Part shown: positions 12,095 to 22,646 of the stretch, piece after piece
How positions within the stretch are numbered: position 1 is the stretch's first letter
Layout of the letters: every line of letters begins with the position of its first letter
Source of the DNA: Mycobacterium sp. 4858
Lineage (GTDB): Bacteria; Actinomycetota; Actinomycetes; Mycobacteriales; Mycobacteriaceae
Length of the DNA stretch: 64,000 nucleotides
NCBI RefSeq assembly: GCF_900240975.1
Contig: NZ_LT968775.1
Span: forward strand, 1 to 64,000
Direction of reading: 5' to 3'
Translations under genes and position numbers: made by a program
The notes under the pieces: generated by a model
The model's input: the letters and a program-made list of their open reading frames with translations, nothing else
What the model was told of the DNA's origin: nothing
The model's database searches: none

Positions 12095-15000
12095 TCAGCG
12101 GAACGCCGTGTCGAGGATCTCCTGTTGCTCGACCGCGTGCACCTTCGACGAACCCGACGACGGCGCCGACATGGCCCGCCGCGAGATCCGCTTGAGCCCG
12201 GTCAGCTTGTCGGGCAGCAGCTCGGGCAGCTCGAGACCGAACCGCGGCCACGCGCCCTGGTTGGCCGGCTCCTCCTGCACCCAGAAGAACTCGTCGGCGC
12301 TCGGGTAGTGGTCCAGCGTCTCGCTGAGCCGGCGCTTCGGCAGCGGGGCGAGCTGCTCGATGCGCACGATCGCGACGTCGTCGCGGTTGTCCTTGGCCTT
12401 GCGGGCCACCAGCTCGTAGTAGATTTTCCCGCTGGTCAGCAGGATCCGCCTGACCTTGCCGCGGTCACCGATGCCGTCCTCGTAGGTCGGCTCTTCGAGC
12501 ACCGAGCGGAACTTGATCTCGGTGAAGTCCCTGACGTCGCTGACCGCGGCCTTGTTGCGCAGCATCGACTTGGGTGTGAACACGATCAGCGGCCGTTGCA
12601 CACCGTCGAGCGCGTGGCGGCGCAGCAGGTGGAAATAGTTGGATGGCGTCGACGGCATTGCGATCGTCATCGAACCCTCCGCCCATAGCTGCAGGAAGCG
12701 TTCGATGCGGCCCGAGGTGTGGTCGGGTCCCTGGCCCTCGTGGCCGTGCGGCAGCAGCAGCACCACGTTGGACAGCTGGCCCCACTTGGCCTCGCCCGAG
12801 CTGATGAACTCGTCGATGATCGACTGCGCGCCGTTGACGAAGTCGCCGAACTGCGCCTCCCACAGCACCAGGGCGTCCGGGTTGCCCACGGTGTAGCCGT
12901 ATTCGAAGCCGACGGCGGCGTACTCGGACAGCGGTGAGTCGTAGACCAGGAACTTGCCCCCGGTGGGAGTCCCGTCCGGGTTGGTCGCCAGCAGTTGCAG
13001 CGGGGTGAACTCCTCGCCGGTGTGGCGGTCGATGATCACCGAATGCCGCTGGGAGAAGGTGCCGCGCCGGGTGTCCTGGCCCGACAGCCGGACCAGCTTG
13101 CCCTCGGCCACCAGCGAACCGAGCGCCAGCAGTTCGCCGAAGGCCCAGTCGATCTTGCCCTCGTAGGCCATCTCCCGCCGCTTTTCCAGCACCGGCTGCA
13201 CGCGGGGGTGCGCGCTGAAGCCCTCCGGCAGGGCGAGGAACGCGTCCCCGATCCGGGACAGCAACGCCTTGTCCACCGCCGTGGACAGGCCCGCGGGCAG
13301 CATCTGGTCGGCCTCGACCGACGCGCTGGGCTGCACGCCGTGTTTCTCCAGGTCACGCACCTCGTTGAACACCCGCTCCAGCTGGCCCTGGTAGTCGCGC
13401 AGCGCGTCCTCGGCCTCCTTCAGCGAGATGTCACCGCGGCCGATCAGGGCTTCGGTGTAGCTCTTGCGGACCCCGCGCTTGATGTCGACGACGTCGTACA
13501 TGGCGGGGTTGGTCATCGACGGATCGTCGCCCTCGTTGTGGCCGCGCCTGCGGTAGCACAGCATGTCGATGACGACGTCCTTCTTGAACTTCTGCCGGAA
13601 GTCCACGGCCAGCTTCGCCACCCACACGCAGGCCTCGGGGTCGTCGCCGTTGACGTGGAAGATCGGCGCCCCGATCATCTTCGCGACGTCGGTGCAGTAT
13701 TCGCTGGATCGCGAATACTCCGGCGCGGTGGTGAAGCCGATCTGGTTGTTGACGATGATGTGGATGGTGCCGCCGACCCGGTAGCCGGGCAGGTTCGCCA
13801 TGTTCAGCGTCTCGGCGACCACGCCCTGACCGGCGAAGGCGGCGTCACCGTGCAGCATCATCGGCACCACCGAGAACGCCTTCTCGTCACCGTCGTCGTG
13901 GGCGCCCCGGTTGAGCAGGTCCTGCTTGGCCCGGACCAGGCCCTCCAGCACCGGGTCCACGGCTTCGAGGTGCGACGGGTTGGCGGTCAGCGAGACCGCA
14001 ATGTCGTTGTCGCCGAACATCTGCAGGTACACGCCGGTGGCGCCGAGGTGGTATTTGACGTCGCCGGAACCGTGGGCCTGCGACGGGTTGAGGTTGCCTT
14101 CGAACTCGCTGAAAATCTGCGAGTACGGCTTTCCGACGATGTTGGCCAAGACGTTGAGGCGCCCGCGGTGCGGCATCCCGATCACCACCTCGTCGAGGGC
14201 GTGCTCGGCGCACTGGTCGATCGCCGCGTCCATCATCGGGATCACGCTTTCCGCACCCTCCAGCGAAAAACGTTTCTGTCCAACATATTTGGTCTGCAGG
14301 AAGGTCTCGAAGGCCTCGGCGGCGTTGAGCTTGCTCAGGATGAACTTCTGCTCCGCCACCGTGGGCTTGACGTGTTTGGTCTCAACGCGCTGCTGCAGCC
14401 ATTCTTGTTGTTCGGGGTCCAGGATGTGGGTGTACTCCACCCCGATGTGGCGGCAGTACGCGTCGCGCAGCAGGCCCAGGATGTCGCGCAGCTTCTTGTA
14501 CTCGCAGCCGGCGAACCCGTTGACCTTGAACACCCGGTCGAGGTCCCACAGCGTCAGGCCGTGGTTGAGGATCTCCAGGTCGGGGTGGCTGCGGAACCGG
14601 CTGCCGTCCAACCTCAGCGGGTCGATATCCGCCATCAGGTGGCCGCGGTTGCGGTACGCCCCGATCAGCTCCATCACCCGCGCGTTCTTGTCGACGATCG
14701 AATCCGGGTTGTCGGTGCTCCAGCGGATCGGCAGGTACGGGTTGCCCAGTTCGCGGAAGATGTCGTCCCAGAACGCGTCCGACAACAGCATCTCGTGGAT
14801 GGTGCGCAGGAAGTCGCCGGATTCGGCGCCCTGGATGATGCGGTGGTCGTAGGTGGAGGTCAGCGTGATCAGCTTGCCGATCCCCAGTTCGGCGATGCGT
14901 TCCTCGCTGGCGCCCTGGAACTCGGCGGGGTATTCCATGGCGCCGACACCGATGATCGCGCCCTGGCCGTTCATCAGCCGCGGCACCGAGTGCACGGTGC

Positions 15001-16008
15001 CGATGGTGCCGGGGTTGGTCAGCGAAATCGTCACGCCCGCAAAGTCTTCGGCTGTCAGTTTGCCGTCGCGGGCGCGGCGGACGATGTCCTCGTAGGCGGT
15101 GACGAATTGCGCGAATCGCATGGTCTCGCAGCCCTTGATGCCGGCCACCACCAGGGAACGCTTGCCGTCCTTGCCCTGCAGATCGATGGCCAGGCCCAGG
15201 TTGGTGTGCGCCGGGGTGACCGCCGTCGGTTTGCCGTCGATCTCGGCGTAGTGCCGATTCATGTTGGGGAACTGCTTGATCGCCTGCACCAGCGCGTAGC
15301 CCAGCAGGTGGGTGAAGGAGATCTTGCCGCCGCGGGTGCGCTTGAGCTGGTTGTTGATGACGATCCGGTTGTCGATGAGCAGCTTGGCCGGAATGGCGCG
15401 GACGCTGGTGGCGGTCGGTACGTCCAGCGAGGCGGACATGTTCTTGACCACCGCGGCCGCGGCGCCGCGCAGCGTCTGCAGCTCGTCGCCCTCGGCCGGC
15501 GGGGGAGTCGGGGCCTTCGGCTTCGCCGGCGCGGCCGTGGGGGTCGCGGTGCCGTTCCCGGCGGCGGGCTTGGCGGGCGGCGGGGGCTGGGGAGACGGCT
15601 CGGCGGCAGGCGCGGCCTTTGTTTGCGGGGGCGCCTGCGGGGCTGCTTGGGGCCGGCCGTCACCGGGGGGCGTTTTGCTCGAGGGCGGTTCGCCGGGCGG
15701 CTCCGGGGTGTAGTCGTCCAGGGCCTCGCGCCCTCTCGGATTGCGGGCTTGGCGGGCGGCGAGGGCTGGGGAGACGGCTCGGCGGAAGGCGCGGCCTTTG
15801 TTTGCGGGGCCGCCTGCGGGGCTGCTTGGGCCTGGCCGTCACCGGTGGTCGTTTTGCTCGAGGGCGATTCGCCGGTCGGCTCGGGGTTGTAGTCGACCAG
15901 GAACTCGTGCCAGCTCGGATCGACCGACGAGGGATCATCGCGGAACTTGCGGTACATCTCCTCGACCAGCCACTCGTTTTGCCCGAATGGTGAACTTATG
16001 TTGCTCAC
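12095..16008 (-). CDS. kgd: Kgd, multifunctional 2-oxoglutarate decarboxylase/dehydrogenase; frame broken by a duplication
   Basis: Kgd/SucA links the TCA cycle to succinyl-CoA and succinic semialdehyde. Starting at GTG 16008, the first frame gives the family N-terminus ([20 protein letters not shown]). That frame runs into a tandem duplication (15564-15921) and stops making sense. A second frame, open through the inner repeat copy, gives the rest: an E2-like acyltransferase domain with [14 protein letters not shown], then the thiamine-diphosphate E1 domain with [13 protein letters not shown] and [16 protein letters not shown], ending at 12095. Removing one 179-bp copy restores one frame of 1,244 aa, near the 1,231 of M. 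tuberculosis. A product starting inside (for example GTG 15451) would keep the acyltransferase and E1 parts; related proteins lacking about 115 N-terminal residues are reported active. Assembly error is the likeliest explanation. Confidence 0.9.
15564..15921. repeat. 179-bp imperfect tandem duplication inside kgd
   Basis: Copy A (15564-15742) and copy B (15743-15921) align without gaps at an offset of exactly 179 bases, with about 20 substitutions. Copy B, nearer the kgd start, encodes the expected linker ([14 protein letters not shown] and onwards). Copy A encodes a variant of the same peptide, but in the other frame because 179 is not a multiple of three. Most differences replace A or T of copy B by G or C in copy A, which looks more like low-quality sequence than selection. 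Confidence 0.9.
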
Positions 16009-16092
16009 GACCGCCGTTCGCCTCAATTCCTCTGTCCTGCAAGCGCTTCAAGCAGCTAGTGCGTGACGCCTGTACGTTTGTCGACCCCGGAT

Positions 16093-16108
16093 TGTGGAGC
16101 ACCTCACA
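16093..16108. promoter_or_regulatory. CRP-like palindrome upstream of kgd
   Basis: TGTGGAGCACCTCACA matches the cAMP receptor protein consensus TGTGA-N6-TCACA at nine of the ten fixed positions. It lies 85 bp upstream of the kgd GTG (minus strand) in the 188-bp gap to the next gene. Binding is inferred from the motif only. Confidence 0.45.
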
Positions 16109-16196
16109 CCAGTGTCGATGCTCAACCTCTCCGCCCTATAAAGGCTAACCTTTCGCCAGCAATTCGCCAGGTTGAAGGGGGTGGGTGGGACGGCCG

Positions 16197-16976
16197 TCAG
16201 CCCGCTTCGTGCAGCGGCGGCACCAGGTGCAGGGCGCGGGGCCAGCGCACCGGGGGAGTGCCGAACGCCCGGTTGGCGTTGCCGACGATCTTCTTGCCGG
16301 CGAAATAGTTGCCGACCGCCCCGACGATGATCCCGATGCCCACCGGCAGCAGCTTGCCGAACATCAGGGCGCCGCGTCGCAGCGTGTACCGCTTCACCCA
16401 CGATTTGAGCAGCCGCGAGTTCAGCCGCGACATCGATGACAGCGGCACGGCGGCCACACTCTCCGAGATCCAGCCGCCGTTGGTGCGTGCCGGGCCGAAC
16501 AGCTGGGCGACCGCGTCCCTGCTGTTGTCGCCGACCAGCACGGACAGCACCAGGGCCCGGCGTCGTTCCCGGTGGTCGGCGGGGATGTCATACACCACCG
16601 CGACCGCCAGGACGAAGAACGCGGTGGCTTCCAGGAATGTCACCGTCTCGGCGGCGGCGGCAGACAGCGCGCTCAGGGTGCCGATGCCGGGGATGGTCGC
16701 CGCCGCGCCCACCGCCATGCCGCTGGCCGTCACCATGCCCACGTACCGCGTCTGCAGCTTGGCCAGGATGTCGGCCGGGCTGCTGCTCGGGTGCGCGTTG
16801 CGCAGTCGGGACACGTAGGCCTCGGCCGCCGGACCCTGAATCCGCGAGCTTCGCTCGATGACCTGGGCCAACGCCCGCGCGGAGACCTTGGGCCGGCCGT
16901 CGGTGGGCGGCCGCTCCTCATCCGCATGCGACATGCTGAAAAACCGGTTCGAAGACCGCTTCCGTCGGGCCCGCAT
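16197..16976 (-). CDS. Membrane protein of unknown function (Rv1249c homolog)
   Basis: A 259-residue protein. A basic, Ser-rich N-terminus and a helical segment with HPSSSPADILAKL are followed by hydrophobic Ala/Gly-rich stretches at about 80-125 (two membrane passes or a hairpin). A soluble segment comes next, then another hydrophobic region near 205-230 containing GIGIIVGAVGNYFAGKKIV, resembling EcsC-type membrane-associated proteins. ATG 16976 was chosen because AGGAGAGG precedes it; an inner ATG at 16934 has no ribosome-binding site. Length fits Rv1249c (262 aa). It lies upstream of kgd on the same strand with 188 bp between. No catalytic motif was seen. Confidence 0.82.
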   Translation of the reverse strand: MRARRKRSSNRFFSMSHADEERPPTDGRPKVSARALAQVIERSSRIQGPAAEAYVSRLRNAHPSSSPADILAKLQTRYVGMVTASGMAVGAAATIPGIGTLSALSAAAAETVTFLEATAFFVLAVAVVYDIPADHRERRRALVLSVLVGDNSRDAVAQLFGPARTNGGWISESVAAVPLSSMSRLNSRLLKSWVKRYTLRRGALMFGKLLPVGIGIIVGAVGNYFAGKKIVGNANRAFGTPPVRWPRALHLVPPLHEAG

Positions 16977-17199
16977 CTTGCCTCTCCTGCAAATGGCGTC
17001 TTACCAGGCTAACGTGCCCGCCGCGGAACACCGACCGAACACGAAACCTTCCGCCTGGTGTACCCGGGATCGGATCCGTGCCCGCCCCCAATTTCGGCAG
17101 CGGCAATAATGCAGGCTGGATGTCGTGACGGTCCGGGCCGGTCGATCAGACCGGCGCCGTGCGGGCACGCATCGTCGGGAGCGGAAACGAGGTGGGTAG

Positions 17200-19173
17200 A
17201 TGACCACGGCGACGCCTCCGTCGTCCGGGGGCAGCCGGCGCGCGGCGCCCCACCCGCCCCACCTCACCAACCGGTGGAACTTGCTCACCCGGAACTCGCC
17301 GCATTCCGAGAAGCCCTGGAACGCCCTCTGGGCGATGATGATCGGCTTCTTCATGATCATGGTCGACTCGACCATCGTCGCCATCGCGAACCCGACGATC
17401 ATGACCAGGCTGCACATCGGCTACGACACCGTGGTCTGGGTGACCAGCGCCTACCTGCTGGGCTATGCGGTCGTGCTGCTGGTGGCCGGGCGGCTGGGTG
17501 ACCGGTTCGGCCCGAAAAACCTCTACCTGATCGGCCTGGTGGTGTTCACCGTCGCCTCGGTCTGGTGCGGGCTGTCGGGCAGCGCCGCCATGCTGATCAC
17601 CGCCCGCGTCGTCCAGGGTGTGGGCGCCGGGGTGCTCACCCCGCAGACCTTGTCGACCATCACCCGGATCTTCCCGCCGGAGCGGCGCGGTGTCGCGGTG
17701 AGCCTGTGGGGCGCCACCGCGGGCGTGGCCAGCCTGGTGGGCCCGCTGGCCGGTGGCGTGCTGGTCGACGGGCTGGGGTGGCAGTGGATCTTCTTCGTCA
17801 ACGTCCCGATCGGCGTGCTGGGGCTCGCGCTGGCGTACTGGCTGGTCCCGGTGCTACCCACGCAGTCACACCGATTCGACGTTGTCGGCGTCGTGCTGTC
17901 CGGGGCGGGCATGTTCCTGATCGTGTTCGGGCTGCAGCAGGGCCAGGCCGCGCACTGGGAGCCCTGGATCTGGGCGATGATCGTCGCCGGCATCGGGTTC
18001 ATGACGGTATTCGTGTTCTGGCAGTCGATGAACACCGACGAGCCGCTGATTCCGCTGGCGATCTTCCGTGACCTTGACTTCGGCCTGTGCAACGCCGGGG
18101 TGGCCATCGTCTCGTTCGCCGCGACGGGGATGATGCTGCCGCTGACGTTCTACGCGCAGGCCGTGTGCGGGCTGTCGCCGACGCGTTCGGCTCTGCTGAT
18201 CGCGCCGATGGCGATCGCCAACGGTGTGTTCGCGCCGTTCGTCGGCAGGATGGTCGACAAATACCATCCGCGGCCGGTCCTCGGCTTCGGGTTTTCGGTG
18301 CTGGCGATCGCGCTGACCTGGCTCAGCTTCGAGATGTCGCCGGGGACGCCCATCTGGCGGCTGCTGTTGCCGTTCTTCGCGACGGGCGTCGGGATGGCGT
18401 TCGTGTGGTCGCCGCTGACCGCCACCGCGACGCGCAACCTGCCGCCGCGCCTGGCCGGTGCGGGCTCGGCCGTCTACAACTCCGTCCGCCAGCTCGGCGC
18501 CGTGCTCGGCAGCGCCGGCATGGCCGCGTTCATGACGGCACGGATCGGCGCCGAGATGCCCGCGCAGCCGTCGGAAGGTGTCGGCGGTGAGGCGGCCGCC
18601 AGCCTGCAATTGCCCGAATTCCTGCGGGACCCGTTCGCGGCCGCCATGTCGCAATCGGTGTTGCTGCCCGCGTTCATCGCGCTGTTCGGGATCGTGGCCG
18701 CGCTGTTCTTGATCGGGTTCGCACCGTCGGCCACGGCCGGCGCCCCGGCCGAGGCGGGTGACGTGTTCGACGACTATGACGACGACTACGACTACGACGA
18801 CGACTACGACGACGACGCGTACGTCGAATGCATCCTTGTGCGCGAACCCGAGCCCGTGTCCGCCCCGCGCGCGGCGTACGCGCGTGAAAGCCGCGAGCCG
18901 CCAATCGATCGGGTCGCCCACCCGCGCCCGGCGCGCGTCGACGTGGGGACCGGCCCGCGGGACGAACCGACTCCGCACGGTGGCCCTATCGGGTTCGCGC
19001 ACAACGGCTCTCATGTCGACACCGGCCAGCGCGTCCGTCCCATCACCGCGCCGCGCGACCGGCTCGCGCCGCCGGCGCAACGCCAGCAGAACGGCGCGGT
19101 GCGAGGCCGGCGTCACCGCCGCGATCCCGACGACGACCCCACCGGTTACGGCCGCCACTCGTCCGGCAACTAA
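17200..19173 (+). CDS. 14-TM MFS drug exporter (EmrB/QacA type) with long acidic tail
   Basis: A 657-residue proton-driven multidrug exporter of the DHA2 family. Motif A is [13 protein letters not shown] after helix 2, and motif C-like [21 protein letters not shown] lies in helix 5. About 14 membrane helices span residues 45-530. The preceding ATG has GAGGTGGGTAG upstream. The remaining 120 residues form an unusual cytoplasmic tail. It begins with an Asp/Tyr run (about 18768-18818) and continues as an Arg/Pro/His-rich disordered stretch. The homolog Rv1250 is about 579 aa, so the tail is longer here. Substrates are unknown; no regulator is adjacent. Confidence 0.9.
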   Translation: MTTATPPSSGGSRRAAPHPPHLTNRWNLLTRNSPHSEKPWNALWAMMIGFFMIMVDSTIVAIANPTIMTRLHIGYDTVVWVTSAYLLGYAVVLLVAGRLGDRFGPKNLYLIGLVVFTVASVWCGLSGSAAMLITARVVQGVGAGVLTPQTLSTITRIFPPERRGVAVSLWGATAGVASLVGPLAGGVLVDGLGWQWIFFVNVPIGVLGLALAYWLVPVLPTQSHRFDVVGVVLSGAGMFLIVFGLQQGQAAHWEPWIWAMIVAGIGFMTVFVFWQSMNTDEPLIPLAIFRDLDFGLCNAGVAIVSFAATGMMLPLTFYAQAVCGLSPTRSALLIAPMAIANGVFAPFVGRMVDKYHPRPVLGFGFSVLAIALTWLSFEMSPGTPIWRLLLPFFATGVGMAFVWSPLTATATRNLPPRLAGAGSAVYNSVRQLGAVLGSAGMAAFMTARIGAEMPAQPSEGVGGEAAASLQLPEFLRDPFAAAMSQSVLLPAFIALFGIVAALFLIGFAPSATAGAPAEAGDVFDDYDDDYDYDDDYDDDAYVECILVREPEPVSAPRAAYARESREPPIDRVAHPRPARVDVGTGPRDEPTPHGGPIGFAHNGSHVDTGQRVRPITAPRDRLAPPAQRQQNGAVRGRRHRRDPDDDPTGYGRHSSGN

Positions 19174-19182
19174 CCGGGGCCA

Positions 19183-22100
19183 TCACGTCGGTTCGGTCAG
19201 CGCCAGAAACGCGCCCAGGTCGGTCAGGCCCGCCGGGGTGGTGGGCAGGTATTCGGTCAACGACCCCGAGCGGACGATGAACGCCGCGTATTGGGCCCGG
19301 CTGATGGCGACGTTGAGGCGATTCCTGTTGAGCAGGAACGAGATACCGCGCGGTACCAGGTCTGCGGAAGATGCCGTCATCGACATGAACACGACCGGCG
19401 CCTGCCCACCCTGGAACTTGTCGACCGTCCCCACCCGGATCCCGCCGAGCCCGGCCGAGGCCAGCCGTCGGCGCAGCAGTCCCACCTGGGCGTTGTAGGG
19501 CGCCAGCACCAGCACGTCGGCGGCGGTCAGCGGGCGGGTGCCGTGCTCGTCGGTCCACGGCGCCCCGAGCATCCGGTCGATCTCGGCGGCGATCGCGTCG
19601 GCCTCCTGAGGGCTCTCCGTCGAGTTGCCGTGGTGTGCGACGGTGAGCGTCTGGACGCCGGGCGGGTAGCCGGCAAGCCGTCGGTCACCGGTGCACTCGT
19701 GGGAATGCAACCTGCCCTCGTAGGACAGCGCCGACACCGCGGCGCAGACCGCCGGATGCATGCGGTACGAGCGGTCCAGGAAGTAGCCGCGTTCGTCGGG
19801 CAGGGTGCGCTGACCGTCGACCAGCCAGTCGAGTGCCGAGGTATCAACCGGGTCGGGATGGGTTCCCTGGCTGACCTGCGGCAGCTGCTGAGGGTCGCCG
19901 AGTAGCACCAGGTTGGCGGCCGCAGGCGCGACCGCGATGGTGTTTGCCAGGCAGAACTGGCCCGCCTCGTCGATCACCAGGAGGTCGAGGCTGCCGGGCG
20001 CTATCCGGTTGGCGTTGGCGAAATCCCAGGCCGTGCCGCCCACGACGCAGCCCGCGGTGCCGGGCCCCCAAGATTGAATGAACTCGGCGTACCCGCTGCC
20101 GTCGACCTCCCGCCAGCGCGGTGCGCTGTGGCCGTTGCGTTTCTTCGCGACCCGCGCCGGGTCCAGCCCGGCGTCGATGACGCAGTCGAGCAGGTTCTCC
20201 ACCGTGGCGTGCGACTGCGCGACCACGCCGATGCGCCAGCCGTGGTGGGTGGCGAGCCGATGGACGACGCGGGCGGCGGTGTGCGTCTTGCCGGTGCCCG
20301 GCGGTCCATGCACCGCCAGGTAGGAGGAGTCCAGGTCCAGCACCGCGTCGGTGATGTCGCGGACCGTGTCGACGCCGCGCGGCAGCGCGCTGCCGCTTCG
20401 GGTCCGGGGCGCGCGGCGCAGCAGGATGTCCACGGCCGCGCTCCGGGGCAACTGCGGCAGGCCGGCCGCGACGGCGGCGGCCGTGGCCTCGATCGACTCC
20501 CGCAGGGCGGTCGTCGGGATCGGCGGACCGGGGGTGAGGGCGAAGGGGAGGTGGTGGAATGGCTTGCCGTCGTTGCCCACTCGTTCAACGATGGTCACCT
20601 CGGTGGGCAGCGCCGGATCGTCGGCCTCGATCACCGTGGCGCGTCCGGCCGCTCGCCGGTCGGGATCGTCGGACAGGCCGGGCGGGGTCGGGGGGTCGTA
20701 GAGTGCGAAGACGTCGGTCATCAACTCGCCGCGCGCCAGCGCGCCCCGCAGCCGCACCCGTCGCTGCGGCTTGCGCGCGCGGGGCGGGATGTTCCAGTCC
20801 ACGCTGACCGACGCGTGCTCGGCGACGAAGACGTCGGTGTCGTCCGCCCACTCCTCGACGGGGAAGTTGAGGCGGTCGAAGTGGGCCCACCAGAACGGTT
20901 TGTCCTCCCGCCGGTGGTAGCCGCGCGCCGCGGCCAGCAACGCTACGGCCGTCTGCTTCGGCGTGCGTTGACCGACGGCGGCGTCGCCGGTGAACCTCGA
21001 CAGGGTCACCGCCAGCTGGTCACGGTCCTCGACTCTGTTGCCGTCCCGCACAGGCTGGGCGCCGACCGGCAGGACGCCGGATTCGTAGGCGCGCAACATC
21101 AACCAGTTGCGCAGTTCCTGGGTCGAGCGGCAGTCGTAGTGGTTGTACTCCTCGATCTCCTTGAGCACGGAGGCGGCTTCGTCGCCGCGGCCGTCGGCCC
21201 GCAGTTCGCAGTAGCGGGCGTAGGAGGTGATCGAACCGGTGGCGGTGGTGACATCGCCGGCCCGCAGCTGCGCGCCCATGTAGAGCGGTTCGAGCGCCTT
21301 CAGGCTGAACGACTCCGCACCCACGCGAACGCTCTTGCGCACCAGGGGGTAGAGGTCGACGAGCGTCCCGCTGCGCAGCAGTTCGTCGACCTGATCCTCG
21401 CCGACTCCGTAGCGCCCAGCGAGCCGCAGTAACGCGGTCTTCTCATACGGCGCGTAGTGGTAGACGTGCATGTTCGGCCTGCGCTTGCGACGCTTGGCCA
21501 CCATGGCCAGAAAATCGCCGAGGGCCTTGCGTTCATCCGCCCGGTTGTGCGCCCACAGCGGGCGAAACGTGCCGGCGGGCCCGGCTTCCAGGACCCCGAA
21601 TAGGTATTCCAGACCCCACTCCTTGCCGTCGAGGGTCCACAGCGGGTCGCCCTCGAAGTCGAAGAACAGGTCGCCGGGGTCCGGTTCGGGCAGCAGCGTC
21701 AGGGGTTGGGGGTCGACGATCTCGTAAAGCGGCGTGCCGGTTTCTCGTTGGCGCACTTGAAGTCCGGCCTGGGCGGTCAGCTTGCGGACCGCGGCGGGGG
21801 CGAGGTCCGGCACGGGGCCGGCGTGCCGGGCCAGGCCGGGCACCGTGGTGATTCCGGCGTCGATCAGCTTGTCGCGCTGGCCCACTCGCATGCCGGCGAC
21901 CAACAGCAGGTCGTCGCAGGCGCGCAGCTGCTCGGTGCACAACGCGCAACGGAAACAGGCGGCCACGCCCTCGTCGTCCCAGCGGACCGGGGTGCCACCG
22001 GCGTGGTGTTCATCGAGGAGCCGTTGCAGTCGGGCGCGCTGGGCGCGGTAGACGGGGACGAGGTCGCGGACGCGGTAGCGGGCGGCCGTCCCGTCGCCCA

Positions 22101-22602
22101 GGTGCAGTTCGGCCTCGGGCGCCACCGGGACCCCCGAGGCTGCCAGCGCATCGGCATAGGCGGCGAGCTGCAACAGGGCGGTGACGTTGGCCGAACGGGC
22201 CAGCTTGGTGTCGATGACCCGGTATTGGTCGCCGTCTCGCACCAGGAAGTCGGCGAAGCCGACGAAGCGGCCGTCGAACACGGCCGCCTGATACACCACC
22301 GGGGCGCCGCCCACGATGGCGCGCCGGGTCGCTTCGGTGGCCGCCGCGAAGCCGGCGGGCGTGTAGGCCGGGCGGCCGATGACCGCGACCCCGCTCCCGA
22401 ACTCGCCCCGCAGCCGGTCCAGTTCGCGTCGCTCGTGGTCGTTTCCGAGGGCCGCGGTCCGCGCGAGCAGGTCATCCTCGGCCGGGGCGGCGGGTCCCCA
22501 GCCCAGCTTCGCGTCGAAATCGCGCAGCAGCGCGTACTCGCACCGGGCGGCGGCGGCCAGATCCGACGCGCTGTACACGATGCTGTCGCCGGTGACGAAC
22601 AC
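19183..22602 (-). CDS. TM0106-type RecB-like nuclease fused to RNase H-like domain and Upf1-like helicase
   Basis: A 1,139-residue protein with three enzymatic parts. Residues 1-230 form a PD-(D/E)XK nuclease (GFADFLVRDGDQYRVIDTKLA) with a four-cysteine set (Cys 22, and CFRCALC plus RAC near 215-227) of the iron-sulfur type found in such nucleases. Residues 300-500 form an RNase H-like exonuclease (DLFFDFEGDP, YNHYDCRSTQEL). Residues 720-1130 form an SF1 helicase with HGPPGTGKTHT, LLVIDEAGQF, LLGDPQQLPQ, SYRMHPAV, VDKFQGGQAPVVF and RLNVAISRAQ. The length equals Rv1251c. A role in nucleic acid repair or processing is inferred; substrates are not known. It ends 9 bp from the MFS gene, convergent. 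Confidence 0.9.
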   Translation of the reverse strand: MFVTGDSIVYSASDLAAAARCEYALLRDFDAKLGWGPAAPAEDDLLARTAALGNDHERRELDRLRGEFGSGVAVIGRPAYTPAGFAAATEATRRAIVGGAPVVYQAAVFDGRFVGFADFLVRDGDQYRVIDTKLARSANVTALLQLAAYADALAASGVPVAPEAELHLGDGTAARYRVRDLVPVYRAQRARLQRLLDEHHAGGTPVRWDDEGVAACFRCALCTEQLRACDDLLLVAGMRVGQRDKLIDAGITTVPGLARHAGPVPDLAPAAVRKLTAQAGLQVRQRETGTPLYEIVDPQPLTLLPEPDPGDLFFDFEGDPLWTLDGKEWGLEYLFGVLEAGPAGTFRPLWAHNRADERKALGDFLAMVAKRRKRRPNMHVYHYAPYEKTALLRLAGRYGVGEDQVDELLRSGTLVDLYPLVRKSVRVGAESFSLKALEPLYMGAQLRAGDVTTATGSITSYARYCELRADGRGDEAASVLKEIEEYNHYDCRSTQELRNWLMLRAYESGVLPVGAQPVRDGNRVEDRDQLAVTLSRFTGDAAVGQRTPKQTAVALLAAARGYHRREDKPFWWAHFDRLNFPVEEWADDTDVFVAEHASVSVDWNIPPRARKPQRRVRLRGALARGELMTDVFALYDPPTPPGLSDDPDRRAAGRATVIEADDPALPTEVTIVERVGNDGKPFHHLPFALTPGPPIPTTALRESIEATAAAVAAGLPQLPRSAAVDILLRRAPRTRSGSALPRGVDTVRDITDAVLDLDSSYLAVHGPPGTGKTHTAARVVHRLATHHGWRIGVVAQSHATVENLLDCVIDAGLDPARVAKKRNGHSAPRWREVDGSGYAEFIQSWGPGTAGCVVGGTAWDFANANRIAPGSLDLLVIDEAGQFCLANTIAVAPAAANLVLLGDPQQLPQVSQGTHPDPVDTSALDWLVDGQRTLPDERGYFLDRSYRMHPAVCAAVSALSYEGRLHSHECTGDRRLAGYPPGVQTLTVAHHGNSTESPQEADAIAAEIDRMLGAPWTDEHGTRPLTAADVLVLAPYNAQVGLLRRRLASAGLGGIRVGTVDKFQGGQAPVVFMSMTASSADLVPRGISFLLNRNRLNVAISRAQYAAFIVRSGSLTEYLPTTPAGLTDLGAFLALTEPT

Positions 22603-22646
22603 AGCAGCAACTGTAGGGGAGGGGACCGACGGAAAGGCGGTTCCGG

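Noticed and set aside
15259..15600. Apparent long basic protein ([15 protein letters not shown]) continuing the kgd N-terminal frame
   Set aside because: It is the wrong frame of the duplicated linker; the Arg/Pro bias is typical of shadow frames in GC-rich DNA.
12995..15892. Nearly 1,000-codon plus-strand frame opposite kgd
   Set aside because: Shadow frame of a conserved gene; no signal, domain or start site.
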